Below, piece by piece: positions 34,382 to 43,024 of a stretch of DNA of 64,000 nucleotides. The stretch comes from an uncultured Desulfobacterales bacterium (lineage in GTDB: Bacteria > Desulfobacterota > Desulfobulbia > Desulfobulbales > Desulfocapsaceae). Each line of letters begins with the position of its first letter. Positions within the stretch are counted from its first letter, which is position 1. The stretch lies in the NCBI GenBank assembly GCA_937915545.1, contig CALGIJ010000007.1, positions 1 to 64,000 of the forward strand. The letters are read 5' to 3'. The position numbers and the translations under genes are program-made. Under the pieces are notes generated by a model. That model saw only the letters and a list, made by a program, of their open reading frames with translations, did no database searches and was not told the origin of the DNA.

Positions 34382-37240
34382 ATGGGAGAGCCAACTTCCA
34401 TCCATCTCATCGGCTGCGGCGTACTCGCCGCCGACCTGCGGCAGCTGGCGGACAGCCTCGGTCTGTCCCTGGTCGCCACCTTTCTGCCTGCCGGGCTCCA
34501 CGACCGCCCCGACGAGCTCCGCTGCCGGCTGCAGCAGGCCATCGATGCCGCCGACAAGGACGGCTCCTGCCGGTGCATCGTCATCGCCTACGGCATCTGC
34601 GGCCAGGGCACCGTCGGCCTCCGCGCCGGCCGGGTTCCCCTGGTCTTTCCCCGCGTGCATGACTGCATTGCCCTCTTTCTGGGCAGCGACCAGGCCTACC
34701 GCAGGGAGTTTGCCAAATTCCCCGGGACTTTCTATCAGACGGCCGGCTGGGCGGAGGCCAAAGGGCTCGATGCCGCCGAGGGCGACCGCAAGGTGTACGT
34801 CGGTTCCGAGACCTTGGGCAGCCAGGCCTTGCTGCAGCGTTTCGGCGCAAAGGGCGCCGCCAGGGTCACCGCCTTTTTCGAGGGATGGAAGAAGAACTAT
34901 CAGCGGGCGGCGTTCATCGATACCGGCCTCTCCGGCAAAAGGCAGGAGGTCGCCCGGCAGAGGGCGGCGGCCATGGCCAAAGAGAATGGCTGGGCCTTTG
35001 CCGAGCTGGCTGGAGACCTCTCCCTGCTGCGCCGTTTGCTGATTAGTGAGCGCAGCGACGAGGCCATTCTCGTCGTCCCACCGGGCTGGGTGACCGTGTA
35101 TTCCGCGCTCGTCTCCGGGCTCGACTGCGCCCCCCCGGCAGAAGGGGCGCCACGCCGGGGAGCGTCAGGGGCAGCCTGGGAGGAAGGCCCTGCCGTCGCA
35201 GGAGAGGGAACGGGCGAGCACGTTGCGCGGGCTCTGCGCTACGGCCTGGGCATCGACGCCGGCGGTACCTATACCGACGCACTGGTCTATGACTTCAGCG
35301 AAAAGAGGATTCTCTGCAAGAGCAAGGCCTTGACCACCAGGTGGGATTTCTCGGTGGGCATCGGTGAGGCCCTCGACGGCCTGGACGCCCAGGCCCTGGC
35401 CAAGGTCGAACTGGTCGCCGTCTCCACCACCCTGGCCACCAACGCCATTGTCGAGGGCGAAGGGCAGAAGACGGGGCTCTTGTTGATGAACAATGTCGGC
35501 CTGGCCTGCCACAGCATGGTCGAGCACCAACCGAAACGCGGTATCTCCGGCTATATCGACATCGGTGGGCGGGAGGTGGTGCCGCTCGACGAGGAGGAAG
35601 TGCGAACGGCGGTGCGGCACATGATGGAGCACGATAAGGTGTCGGCTTTTGCCGTGTCTGGGTTTGCCGGTACCATCAACCCCGCCCACGAGCTGCGCGT
35701 CAAGGAGATTATCGAAGAGGAATGCGGTTTGGCGGTGTGCTGCGGCCACCAGTTCTCCGACCGCCTCGATTTTGCCGTGCGTGCCCAGACCGCCGTTCTC
35801 AACGCGCGCATCATCCCGCTCATGCTGCGTTTTTTCGAGGACCTGCGAATCCTGCTGCAGAGGCGGTACATCGATGTGCCGGTGATGGTCGTCAAAGGCG
35901 ATGGCACGCTGATGTCGGCCTCCATGGCCCGGGAGCGGCCGGTGGAGACCATCCTTTCCGGGCCGGCGGCAAGCGTTGCCGGGGCCAGGGTCCTCACCGG
36001 CCTCGCCGATGCCACGGTGATCGACATGGGCGGGACGACCTCCGACATCGCCGAAATTCACCACGGCCGGGTGGCGGTGCAGGAGCGCGGCGCCAGGGTC
36101 GGCGGCTACTTCACCCATGTGCGCGCCCTCGACATGCACACCGTCGGCCTTGGCGGCGACAGCCTGATTCGCTGGACGAAAACCGGCTTCACCATCGGCC
36201 CAAAGCGGGTCATACCCCTGGCCTGTGCCGCCTGGCACGATCCCCAGGGGATGTTGGAGGCGGTGCGCCGCCTAGGGGCGCGCTCCTCCCTGCGTGGCGA
36301 ACAAACCTTTCTCTTTGCTGTCCCCGGGGCGCAGCCCTCGCTTCATGTGGAAGGCAGGGAGAGGGCGATCCTCGACCTGCTCAAGGAAAAGCCCATGGCC
36401 CTGCAGGAGGTGGCCGCCCAGTTGGGCGTGGTCGCTCCCCGCTTCCTCCCCCTCGAACGGCTGCTGCAGGGCGGTGCCGTCTCCTTGTGTGGGCTGACAC
36501 CCACCGACCTGCTGCACTACAGGGGGAGCTATCGTCGATGGCCGGTGGAGGTGGTGGGGGAGGTTCTTGGCTCTCTCGCCAGCGCCTTGGCATGCGCTGC
36601 GGCAGAACTCGTCGATCGCCTTCTCAGGCAGGTGGAAGAGACCCTGGCCGCCGAGCTTTTTCACCATGTAGTGCTGCGCCAGGGGCTGCCCGAGGAGGGG
36701 CTCCACCTGTTTGCCGGCGAAGGGGAGGCCGGAGCGAAGACGGCACGCTATCTCGTCGACTGCCTTCTCGGGCTGAAGTCTTCACACAGCCACAGTCTGC
36801 AGGCGACCTTCCTGCGCCCGATCATCGGCGTCGGCGCGCCGGTGGCGTTCTTCCTGCCGGGAGCCGCCGGCCGTTTCGGCTGCCCCATTCTGCTCCCCGA
36901 TGATGGCGATGTCGCCAATGCCCTCGGCGCCATCACCAGCCAGGTCCTCGTTCGTCGCCGCCTTGCCATTCGTCCCGACGGGTATGGTCGCTTCGTCGTC
37001 GACGGCGTCAGCGGGGCGCCATCGTTTGCCAGCCTCGAGACCGCCGAGAAGTGGGCGCGGGTGCATCTGCGCACGGTCATTCTTGACGAAGCAAGGCATG
37101 CCGGGACCAGCGGGGCGGCGGTGGCCATCCACGTCGACGATCGCATCGTCGCTTCTTCCGGAGGGGTGCCCATTTTCCTCGAGCGGGTGCTGCTCGGCAG
37201 CCTCAGCGGCCGGCCCGACCCGACAGCGATCGGGCGGTAA
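34382..37240 (+). CDS. DUF1638-hydantoinase A (ASKHA) fusion protein, candidate corrinoid activator
   Basis: The 952-residue protein has two parts. Residues ~1-215 are a DUF1638 domain ('IHLIGCGVLAADLRQLA', 'IAYGICGQGTVGL', 'RVHDCIALFLGS'). After a short linker, residues ~285-950 form a hydantoinase/oxoprolinase A domain. It has ASKHA phosphate loops 'IDAGGTYTDALVYD' (near 287) and 'IDMGGTTSDIAEI' (near 548), plus an inserted winged-helix-like stretch near 665-690. The ASKHA fold binds and hydrolyses ATP and is shared with RamA/RamQ-type corrinoid activators. It has no obvious FeS cysteine cluster. Given its place between transporter and methyltransferase genes, ATP-driven reactivation of Co(II) corrinoid is plausible but unproven. 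GCGGAGG precedes ATG 34382. Confidence 0.8.
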   Translation: MGEPTSIHLIGCGVLAADLRQLADSLGLSLVATFLPAGLHDRPDELRCRLQQAIDAADKDGSCRCIVIAYGICGQGTVGLRAGRVPLVFPRVHDCIALFLGSDQAYRREFAKFPGTFYQTAGWAEAKGLDAAEGDRKVYVGSETLGSQALLQRFGAKGAARVTAFFEGWKKNYQRAAFIDTGLSGKRQEVARQRAAAMAKENGWAFAELAGDLSLLRRLLISERSDEAILVVPPGWVTVYSALVSGLDCAPPAEGAPRRGASGAAWEEGPAVAGEGTGEHVARALRYGLGIDAGGTYTDALVYDFSEKRILCKSKALTTRWDFSVGIGEALDGLDAQALAKVELVAVSTTLATNAIVEGEGQKTGLLLMNNVGLACHSMVEHQPKRGISGYIDIGGREVVPLDEEEVRTAVRHMMEHDKVSAFAVSGFAGTINPAHELRVKEIIEEECGLAVCCGHQFSDRLDFAVRAQTAVLNARIIPLMLRFFEDLRILLQRRYIDVPVMVVKGDGTLMSASMARERPVETILSGPAASVAGARVLTGLADATVIDMGGTTSDIAEIHHGRVAVQERGARVGGYFTHVRALDMHTVGLGGDSLIRWTKTGFTIGPKRVIPLACAAWHDPQGMLEAVRRLGARSSLRGEQTFLFAVPGAQPSLHVEGRERAILDLLKEKPMALQEVAAQLGVVAPRFLPLERLLQGGAVSLCGLTPTDLLHYRGSYRRWPVEVVGEVLGSLASALACAAAELVDRLLRQVEETLAAELFHHVVLRQGLPEEGLHLFAGEGEAGAKTARYLVDCLLGLKSSHSHSLQATFLRPIIGVGAPVAFFLPGAAGRFGCPILLPDDGDVANALGAITSQVLVRRRLAIRPDGYGRFVVDGVSGAPSFASLETAEKWARVHLRTVILDEARHAGTSGAAVAIHVDDRIVASSGGVPIFLERVLLGSLSGRPDPTAIGR

Positions 37241-37363
37241 CTATTTTTTCGGTGCTGCCGCAATCACCGGCCGGTTCCGTTTCGTCGCGAAATGTGGCAT
37301 AGTGCCTTCGCCACCCTCGAAAAAACGTCAACCTTTGCGCCCCCGCGAGAGACTGAGGAGAGT

Positions 37364-38866
37364 ATGGAGCAGCAGGCCCAGCGCCCCCTTTCCAGGCCCA
37401 TGGATGTCGGCAATCTCGATTTCGTCTCGGTTCTCGACAATTTCGACGACGGGGTCATCATCACCGACTGCCAGGGCAAGATCCTCTACTACAATCAGGC
37501 CCAGGCGAGTATCGACGATCTCGACCCGCAGCAGGTGATCGGCAAACACGTTGTCGACATCTACCAGCTGTCGGGCGACACCAGCCTGATCATGCTCTGC
37601 ATCCGCACCCGCAGCCCGGTTCGTCATCGCACCTTCTTCTACAAAACGGTCAATGGGCGCATCGCCCACACCATTCATAGCGTCTTCCCCCTGTTCGACA
37701 ATGGCCAGATGGTCGGGGCCATCTGTTTCGTACGCGACTACAAGCTGCTCAAGACCCCCGCCGGCCATCCCTCGTCGAGTGCCATGCAGCAGCAGAAAAG
37801 CAACGGCACCCGCTACACCTTCGCCGACATTGTCGGCAACAACGCCGAACTGCTGCGCTCGGTGAACACTGCCAGGGAGGCGGCGGACTCCAAGTCGCCC
37901 ATCCTGCTCATCGGCGAGACCGGCACCGGCAAGGAACTCTTTGCCCAGGCCATCCACAACAGCAGCTGCCGCAGCGGCAAGCCCTATGTGGCCATCAACT
38001 GCGCCGCCATTCCCGAAAACCTCCTCGAGGGCCTGCTTTTCGGCACTGTCAAAGGCGCCTTCACCGGGGCCATTGACCGCCCCGGGCTGTTCGAGCGCGC
38101 CAATGGCAGCACGCTCTTTCTCGATGAACTGCTGGCCATGCCCTTGACGCTGCAGGCCAAGCTGCTGCGTGTGCTCCAGGAGAAGAAGGTGGCGCGGCTC
38201 GGCTCTGATCGCGAGATCGACCTCGACATCAAAATCGTCAGCTCGGTGGGCAAGCCGCCCCGCGACGCCATTAAGGAAGGGGAGCTGCGCGTCGATCTCT
38301 TCTACCGGCTCGGGGTGGTCATGGTCAAGATCCCCCCGCTGCGAGACCGCCAGGACGACCTCGGCGCCCTCATCAGTCACTTCCTCGCCCGCCTCAATGC
38401 CACCTTCGGCACCCAGGTGCAGGCTGTCTCTCCGGCGGTGATGGAACTCTTCGTCGGCTACGGCTGGCCGGGCAACGTCCGTGAGCTCGAGCACCTCCTC
38501 GAGGGGGCGATGAATATCGTCGGCCTGGGCGAGCAGATCGATCTCAAACATTTTTCCGCCTCCCTCGACGCCTTCAACGTCGAAGCCGACGGTGCAGCGC
38601 CTCCCTCGGCCCCGACGGAGAGCGGCCGCCAGGCCGAGCCCATGGGGCCTCGCAGCGCCGAGGGAACGCCGGCCCAGGCAGCGGCGACCTCCGCCAAGAC
38701 CCTCCACGAGGAGCAGCACCATGCCGAGAAAGCCGCACTGCAGCGGGCCCTGCGCCAGCAGGGCGGCAACGTCAGCCGTGCCGCCGCCGCCCTCGGCATC
38801 TCGCGACAGTTGCTCACCTACAAGATGAAAAAGCATCACCTCACCCGCCTCGATTTTCTCCTCTGA
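37364..38866 (+). CDS. PAS-domain sigma-54-dependent transcriptional activator
   Basis: The 500-residue RocR/NtrC-like protein has a PAS domain at ~20-130 ('VLDNFDDGVIITDCQGKIL') and an AAA+ domain. Walker A 'GETGTGKE' is near 184, the sigma-54 contact loop 'GAFTGA' near 231 and Walker B 'LFLDE' near 250. A Fis-type HTH is at the C-terminus ('GNVSRAAAALGISRQLL'). No receiver domain is present, so the PAS domain probably senses a small ligand. GAGGAG lies before ATG 37364. The two sigma-54 promoters flanking this gene, with matching upstream elements, are its likely targets. The sensor-II region 'IKIVSSVGKPP' departs from the usual AATN group. Confidence 0.9.
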   Translation: MEQQAQRPLSRPMDVGNLDFVSVLDNFDDGVIITDCQGKILYYNQAQASIDDLDPQQVIGKHVVDIYQLSGDTSLIMLCIRTRSPVRHRTFFYKTVNGRIAHTIHSVFPLFDNGQMVGAICFVRDYKLLKTPAGHPSSSAMQQQKSNGTRYTFADIVGNNAELLRSVNTAREAADSKSPILLIGETGTGKELFAQAIHNSSCRSGKPYVAINCAAIPENLLEGLLFGTVKGAFTGAIDRPGLFERANGSTLFLDELLAMPLTLQAKLLRVLQEKKVARLGSDREIDLDIKIVSSVGKPPRDAIKEGELRVDLFYRLGVVMVKIPPLRDRQDDLGALISHFLARLNATFGTQVQAVSPAVMELFVGYGWPGNVRELEHLLEGAMNIVGLGEQIDLKHFSASLDAFNVEADGAAPPSAPTESGRQAEPMGPRSAEGTPAQAAATSAKTLHEEQHHAEKAALQRALRQQGGNVSRAAAALGISRQLLTYKMKKHHLTRLDFLL

Positions 38867-38942
38867 TACTCGCAGCGGGGCGGTGCCCGCCGCCTTCGGC
38901 TGTTGCTGTGAAAAAAAGCTGTCGCCCTGGTCTGATTTTTCA

Positions 38943-38960
38943 GTGAAAAAATATTTTCAC
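38943..38960 (+). promoter_or_regulatory. AAAATATTTT inverted repeat, probable activator (UAS) site
   Basis: GTGAAAA and TTTTCAC flank AATA as a perfect 7-bp inverted repeat. The core AAAATATTTT and the following GAAAGAGAA-TTTG resemble the site at 32480-32508. Its centre is about 109 bp upstream of the -24 GG at 39061. Confidence 0.6.
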
Positions 38961-39059
38961 CGAAAGAGAATTTGACATGGGCGAGGCCGGAAGGGGCTGG
39001 CGCCTGGAAAATATCATTACGTATCAGAAGCTTAACCTGAGTGAGGAAAAAACCTTCGC

Positions 39060-39075
39060 GGGCATGTCGTTTGCT
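39060..39075 (+). promoter_or_regulatory. Sigma-54 (-24/-12) promoter of the methyltransferase operon
   Basis: GGGCATG-TCGT-TTGCT has GG at 39061-39062 and GC at 39073-39074, exactly 10 bp apart. It shares GGCATG-N4-TTGCT with the promoters at 32598 and 51463. Confidence 0.78.
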
Positions 39076-39285
39076 AACCGATTGGAGTAAAGGAAATCGC
39101 CTGGCCATGGCCAAGGCGGCAGGAAGACGCCCTTCGCCTCCAGCCTCTGCGGCAAGAACCTCAGGCAGGGGCCAAAGCAACGGCAATCGTACCAACAATG
39201 GCGAGCAGACCGGCAGGGGGCTGGCAGGAGTGGCCCCTGGTGTCGTGAATCAGCTCGTTTTCCCCCTTGTCCAAGGAGACTGACA

Positions 39286-40707
39286 ATGTACGACAGGATG
39301 CAGGAATTGCAGGTCGGGCAGATGACCAAAATCCATGACGCCGCCATGGCCATTTTGCAGAAGAGCGGCATCGTCGTCAACGAACCGGAGGCGCTGGAGA
39401 TCTTCAAGCGCCACGGCTATCGGGTGGAGAACAAGACGGTGTTCCCCACCGAGAGCCAGATCAGGGACGCCCTCGCCACGGCGCCGGCCTCCTTTCGCGT
39501 GGCCGCCCGCAACCCGGCCAAGAGCGTGACCATCGGCGGCGACGACTTCGTCTTCGTTCCCGGGTATGGCGCCCCCTACATCATCGACGGCGCCGGCATG
39601 CAGCGCGAGGCGCGGATGGAGGATTACGACACCTTCTGTCGCCTGGTGCAGACCTCGAAGTATATCGACATGAACGGCTGGATGATGGTCGAGCCCTCCG
39701 ATATGCCGGCTGCCACCGTCCACCTCGACATGACTCTTTCCAACATCCTCCTCTGCGACAAGCCCTTTATGGGCAGCCCCGTCTCCCGGCAGGGGGCGCT
39801 CGACGGCATCGAGATGGCCGCCATCGCCTGGGGCGGCAAGGAGAAGATCGTCGAGCAGCCGGTCTCGGTGTCGTTGATCAATTCCCTCTCGCCGTTGCAG
39901 TTCTCCGAGGAAATGGCCGGCTCCCTGATCGAGCTGGCGCGTCATGGGCAGGCCACGGTCATCGCCTCGCTGATCATGGCCGGCGCTTCCGGACCGGTGA
40001 CCCTGGCCGGCGTGCTCGCCATGCAGAACGCCGAAATCCTCACCGGCATCGCCCTGGCCCAACTCGTTCGCCCCGGGGTTCCGGTCATCTACGGCTCCAC
40101 CTCCTCGGCCATGGACATGAAGACCGGGGCCTTGTCCATCGGCGCGCCCGAGCTGTCCAAGAACATCAACTACACGGCGCAGATGGCGCGCTTCTACAAC
40201 CTGCCCAGCCGCTCCGGCGGCGGTCTCACCGACGCCCTCTATCCCGATGCCCAGGCCGGTGTCGAATCGGCTCTCGCCCTGTACACGGCGGCTCGCAACG
40301 GCATCAACTTCGTCCTCCATGCCGCCGGCATCCTCGGCAGCTATATCGCCATGAGCTTCGAGAAGTTCCTCATCGACGAGGAGGCCTGCGGCATGGTGCG
40401 GCGCATGCTGAAACCCATCGATATCACCGACGAGAGCATCGATGTCGCGACCATCTGCAGCACCGGTCCGGGGGGGCAGTATCTCACCAACCCCAAGACC
40501 TTCAAGCTGTGCCGCACCGAGTTCTTCCTCCCTGACCTGATGGTGCGCAGCAACTACGAGGCATGGTCCAAGGGCGGCAAGAAGAAAGCACACGAGGTGG
40601 CCGACGGCAAACTGACCCAGCGCCTCGCCAAGTACGAAAAGCCGGATATCGACGCCGCCATCGAGAAGGACCTGACCGAGTATGTCAATCGCCGTAAGCA
40701 GGGGTGA
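39286..40707 (+). CDS. MttB-superfamily (non-pyrrolysine) quaternary-amine:corrinoid methyltransferase
   Basis: The 473-residue TIM-barrel protein belongs to the trimethylamine methyltransferase superfamily: 'FVPGYGAPYIIDGAG', 'RSGGGLTDALYPDAQAG' and 'GINFVLHAAGILGSY'. True MttB has an in-frame UAG for pyrrolysine near residue 334. Here the frame is continuous, so it is of the MtgB class, which demethylates glycine betaine and related quaternary amines. It should pass a methyl group to the corrinoid protein encoded two genes downstream. AAGGAG precedes the ATG. The substrate is not defined by sequence alone. Confidence 0.9.
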   Translation: MYDRMQELQVGQMTKIHDAAMAILQKSGIVVNEPEALEIFKRHGYRVENKTVFPTESQIRDALATAPASFRVAARNPAKSVTIGGDDFVFVPGYGAPYIIDGAGMQREARMEDYDTFCRLVQTSKYIDMNGWMMVEPSDMPAATVHLDMTLSNILLCDKPFMGSPVSRQGALDGIEMAAIAWGGKEKIVEQPVSVSLINSLSPLQFSEEMAGSLIELARHGQATVIASLIMAGASGPVTLAGVLAMQNAEILTGIALAQLVRPGVPVIYGSTSSAMDMKTGALSIGAPELSKNINYTAQMARFYNLPSRSGGGLTDALYPDAQAGVESALALYTAARNGINFVLHAAGILGSYIAMSFEKFLIDEEACGMVRRMLKPIDITDESIDVATICSTGPGGQYLTNPKTFKLCRTEFFLPDLMVRSNYEAWSKGGKKKAHEVADGKLTQRLAKYEKPDIDAAIEKDLTEYVNRRKQG

Positions 40708-40750
40708 GAGGGAACGCAGGCCGTAATCCAATCCGGGGAGGAGAGGGCAG

Positions 40751-42292
40751 ATGAAGCGAGCGAGGGCATTGCTGGACAGTTGGGTATTTCTTGGGTCGGC
40801 TGCACTGGTATTGCCCTTCATCGTCATCGGTGTCTTCTCCCCGCAGCTGCTCGGCAGGCTCGGGGATCAGGCGCTGGCGACGGTCACCCGCCTCTTTGGC
40901 TGGCTGTTCCTCTCCGGTGTCAACATCCTCGTCCTCTGCTGCATCCTCGTCGCCCTGTCGCCGTGGGGCAAGATACGTCTTGGCAGGGAGGGGGAGATGC
41001 CGGAATACAGCCGCTTTTCCTGGCTGGCGATGCTTTTTTCCGCCGGCATGGGTATCGGCTTGGTGTTCTGGTCCATCGCCGAGCCGCTCTATCATTTTTC
41101 CAGCCCACCCCGTGGCGAGGCCGGTACCGCCCTGGCCGCGCGACAGGCGCTCTCGATTTTCTGCTACCACTGGGGGATTCATGCCTGGGCGGTCTATGTG
41201 GCGGTGGGGCTGCCGATGGCGTTTTTTCAGTTCCGCCGTGGCCTGCCGGCGACGGTGTCCGGGTGTTTTGCAGGGACAGCTGCCGGCGAGGGCCCGCGCG
41301 AGCGCCAGGGTGGAGAGGGGAAGAGATCCCTGCTCTTGGCCGCTATCGACATTCTCGCCGTGTGGGCCACGGTCATGGGGGTGGTGACTTCCCTGGGGCT
41401 TGGGGCGATGCAGATCAACAAGGGCCTGGCGATCTCCTACGGCATCGAGGCGAGCGCCTTGAACAGCGGAGTGATCATCGCCGTCATTACCCTGCTGTTC
41501 ATCGTCTCGGCCGCCAGCGGTGTCAATCGGGGCATCAAGGTATTGTCGCAGTTGAACGTGCTGCTCCTCATCCTGCTGCTGCTCCTCTTCCTCGTCTTCG
41601 GGCCTTTCGCCTATCTGGTCAAGTCCCTGGGCCTGGCGCTGGCTGACTATGTACGCACCCTCGTTCCCCTGTCCACCACCCTGACGCTCTTCGATAACGA
41701 GAAGTGGACCAAGGACTGGACGATTTTCTACTGGGCATGGTGGATCGCCTGGGCCCCCTTCGTCGGAGGCTTCATCGCCGCCATCTCCCGCGGTCGCACG
41801 GTCCGCGAGTTCATCGTCTTTGTCATGGTGCTGCCGGCCCTGGTCAGTTTTGTCTTCGCCACCGCCCTTGGCGGCACCGCCATGCATATGCAGCTGTTCG
41901 ACAACGTCGGTCTGGTGGCGACCGTCGGCAAGAGCATCGAGGCGGCGCTTTTCGAGACGCTCAGGCATCTGCCAGGCTTCCAGGTGACGACAATCCTCGC
42001 CAACCTGTTGATCGTCTCCTTCTTCATCACCTCAGCCGATTCGGCAACCCTGGTGATCAGCATGTTCACTACTGGCGGGAGGGCGACTTCCTGCGCCAGC
42101 GGCAATCGCCCGCTGATCCTTTTCTGGGGGGTGGTGCTTGGCGCGCTGGCCTGCGTGCTCGTCGCCTCGGGTGGCATCAAGGCCTTGCAGACCGCCTCGA
42201 TCCTCGGGGCTCTGCCCTTTCTGTTTGTTATGTTCGGCCTCTTTGGCAATCTCGTTCGTGAACTCATACGGGAACAACGAGGGCGCAGCTGA
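40751..42292 (+). CDS. BCCT-family quaternary-amine transporter (copy 2)
   Basis: The 513-residue protein has about 12 helices and the same key blocks as copy 1: 'SAGMGIGLVFWSIAEP' and 'FYWAWWIAWAPFVGGFIAAI' with 'RGRTVREF'. Between helices it has a Gly/Arg-rich loop 'TAAGEGPRERQGGEGKRS' absent from copy 1. It lies inside the methyltransferase operon, 43 bp after the demethylase gene. Two BCCT proteins in one locus could mean import of two substrates, or import of betaine with export of the demethylated product; the latter is speculation. Confidence 0.9.
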   Translation: MKRARALLDSWVFLGSAALVLPFIVIGVFSPQLLGRLGDQALATVTRLFGWLFLSGVNILVLCCILVALSPWGKIRLGREGEMPEYSRFSWLAMLFSAGMGIGLVFWSIAEPLYHFSSPPRGEAGTALAARQALSIFCYHWGIHAWAVYVAVGLPMAFFQFRRGLPATVSGCFAGTAAGEGPRERQGGEGKRSLLLAAIDILAVWATVMGVVTSLGLGAMQINKGLAISYGIEASALNSGVIIAVITLLFIVSAASGVNRGIKVLSQLNVLLLILLLLLFLVFGPFAYLVKSLGLALADYVRTLVPLSTTLTLFDNEKWTKDWTIFYWAWWIAWAPFVGGFIAAISRGRTVREFIVFVMVLPALVSFVFATALGGTAMHMQLFDNVGLVATVGKSIEAALFETLRHLPGFQVTTILANLLIVSFFITSADSATLVISMFTTGGRATSCASGNRPLILFWGVVLGALACVLVASGGIKALQTASILGALPFLFVMFGLFGNLVRELIREQRGRS

Positions 42293-42352
42293 CACCTCCG
42301 CGAAGGGGGCCGCGCTCTCACTTATCTGGCAACATTCTCAAGGAGCAACGCT

Positions 42353-42988
42353 ATGTCACAACTCAGCGCAATCACCGAAACCCTTATCGCCGGCGACGGC
42401 GAACTGCTGCAGCAAATGGTCCGCGAGGCCCTGGCGGGGGGCGTGTCCGCCTCCGCGATTCTCAATGACGGCCTCATCGCCGGCATGGATATCGTCGGCG
42501 AGAAGATGGAAAGCGGCGACATGTTCATTCCCGAGGTGCTGATGGCCGCCCAGGCCATGGGCGAGTCGGTGGAGGTCCTCAAGCCCCTGCTCGCCGACGG
42601 CGAGTCGTCCAAGGTCGGCAAGGTGGTCCTGGGCACGGTCAAGGGCGACCTGCACGACATCGGCAAGAACCTGGTGAAGATGATGATGGAAAGCGCCGGC
42701 TTCGAGACCATCGACCTCGGCGTCGACATCTCCCCGGAGGATTTCGTCAAGGCCATCGTCGAGAATCAGCCGGATATCGTCGGCCTCTCCGCCCTGCTCA
42801 CCACCACCATGCCGATGATGAAGCGCTCCATCGAAACCATCGAGGAGAGCGGCCTGCGCAAGAACCTCAAGATCATCGTCGGTGGGGCCCCGGTCAACCA
42901 GGCCTTCGCCGACGAGATCGGCGCCGACGGCTACGCCCCGGATGCCGGCAGCGCCAGCAAGCTGGCCAAGAACCTGCTGAACAAATAA
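42353..42988 (+). CDS. Methyltransferase corrinoid protein (MtgC/MttC-like)
   Basis: The 211-residue protein has an N-terminal four-helix cap ('MDIVGEKMESGDMFIPEVL') and a cobalamin-binding Rossmann domain. Its DxHxxG motif is Asp99-x-His101-x-x-Gly104, in 'VKGDLHDIGKN'. His101 is the lower cobalt ligand. 'IVGLSALLTTTMPMMK' and 'IIVGGAPVN' complete the B12 pocket. It accepts a methyl group from the MttB-type enzyme and hands it to the next gene product. Oxidised Co(II) protein needs reductive activation. Confidence 0.93.
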   Translation: MSQLSAITETLIAGDGELLQQMVREALAGGVSASAILNDGLIAGMDIVGEKMESGDMFIPEVLMAAQAMGESVEVLKPLLADGESSKVGKVVLGTVKGDLHDIGKNLVKMMMESAGFETIDLGVDISPEDFVKAIVENQPDIVGLSALLTTTMPMMKRSIETIEESGLRKNLKIIVGGAPVNQAFADEIGADGYAPDAGSASKLAKNLLNK

Positions 42989-43024
42989 CCCCAGGCGCGA
43001 CAGCGCGCAAAAAGGAAGGTGCCC

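Larger units (their letters stand above)
38867..39285 (+). other. 419-bp regulatory region upstream of the methyltransferase gene
   Basis: No gene is supported. It contains an AAAATATTTT inverted repeat, a sigma-54 promoter and a leader of about 200 nt with a 12-bp palindrome TGGCCATGGCCA (near 39103). I see no cobalamin riboswitch box. Confidence 0.7.

Noticed and set aside
38867..39285. Cobalamin riboswitch before the corrinoid methyltransferase genes
   Set aside because: No B12-box-like sequence is seen in this leader or in 32271-32776; control appears to be through sigma-54.
39286..40707. Pyrrolysine-encoding amber codon in the MttB-like gene
   Set aside because: No in-frame TAG occurs before the TGA stop, so the protein is of the non-pyrrolysine class.
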